A stretch of 33,238 bases of DNA, from NCBI RefSeq assembly GCF_000719335.1, contig NZ_JOGB01000073.1:1-33238 (forward strand). Direction: 5' to 3'. The DNA is from Streptomyces sp. NRRL S-87 (GTDB taxonomy: Bacteria > Actinomycetota > Actinomycetes > Streptomycetales > Streptomycetaceae). The notes beneath the pieces are model-generated. The model was not told where the DNA came from and ran no database searches. It worked only from the letters and a program-made list of their open reading frames with translations. The position numbers and the translations under genes were made by a program. Of the stretch, positions 33,049 through 33,238 are shown one piece after another; position 1 is the first letter of the stretch; every line of letters starts with the position of its first letter.

Positions 33049-33238
33049 GCTTTCGGGCGGCCGAAGAGCAGGTCGTAGCCTGGTGGGAGTTGGAGCAGGA
33101 CGCGTTGGAGCAGGTCGTCGTCGACGGCGTCGGCGACGACGCTGAGGACGGCGCTGACGTCCCAGGCCGCGGTGGCCTCGCCACGCGGGCGGCGCGGTCG
33201 GCCTCCTCGCGGGAGGCGTACTCACCGCGTTCCTGCAC
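33042..33238 (-). pseudogene. DUF2267 gene, internally deleted and frameshifted, partial at the window edge
   Basis: Two DUF2267 pieces are visible in different frames. At the window edge the frame reads VQERGEYASREEADRAAR, the typical first helix of the family. At about 33180 homology changes frame and continues GEATAAWDVSAVLS, then VVADAVDDDLLQRVLLQLPP and GYDLLFGRPKAA to a TGA at 33042-33044, the normal C-terminus. Compared with the intact neighbour, about 60 residues between these parts are missing. A deletion with a net frame change explains this; without it the protein would run into an unrelated frame to 32984. More of the gene lies beyond the window. A sequencing or assembly error is possible. 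Confidence 0.65.

Overview
The window looks like chromosomal DNA from a Streptomyces-type actinomycete. It is very GC-rich, third codon positions are almost always G or C, and starts are a mix of ATG, GTG and one TTG. The gene families are typical of that group: a SpoIIE-type phosphatase with PAS and GAF domains, STAS and DUF2267 proteins, a DUF3618/DUF4235 envelope operon, an F420-reductase-like dehydrogenase, DUF4865, and a trypsin/nSTAND/WD40 protein with a Trypco1 partner. No tRNA, rRNA, CRISPR array, transposase or integrase was seen. Nothing suggests a complete mobile element.

Layout. 1-2754: 3' end of a DnaK paralogue, then a PAS-PAS-GAF-PP2C phosphatase. 2774-3799: an ATP-dependent DNA ligase on the minus strand. 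4129-5775: a TetR repressor divergent from a coupled azoreductase and SugE/Gdx-type SMR exporter, with two near-identical operators between them. 6146-9715: Sua5-type tRNA threonylcarbamoyladenylate synthase, beta-carbonic anhydrase, and an aldo/keto reductase divergent from a second TetR. 9866-10711: a cytidine-deaminase-like domain fused to an ASCH domain. 10814-14648: DUF4865, an MBL-fold hydrolase divergent from a third TetR, an NTF2-like protein with a probable frameshift, and a TSUP permease. 14871-16017: a three-gene overlapping operon (Holin-X, DUF3618, DUF4235). 16149-18718: a LysR regulator divergent from an IMPase-like protein and an F420-reductase-like dehydrogenase. 18855-20877: a lipoprotein and a small secreted protein.

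20992-27507 is the most distinctive part. It holds a 1345-residue protein with a trypsin-like protease, nSTAND1 P-loop NTPase, one membrane helix and 13 WD40 repeats; a single-pass membrane protein; a secreted protein; and a divergent small protein that I recognise as a Trypco1 (trypsin-co-occurring) domain. This fits the actinobacterial STAND-type conflict or defence systems described by comparative genomics. The exact gene set and its function here are inference.

27504-33238: a membrane-anchored PAF-acetylhydrolase-like hydrolase divergent from a NarL-type two-component pair, a DUF2071 protein, a STAS anti-sigma antagonist, an intact DUF2267 protein, and at the window edge a second DUF2267 gene that looks broken by an internal deletion with a frame change.

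Integration. Several units follow one plan: a regulator diverges from its probable target across a short region with a palindromic operator (three TetR units and one LysR unit). The phosphatase and the STAS protein belong to the same class of partner-switching regulators, but they lie about 30 kb apart, so a direct partnership is only a possibility.
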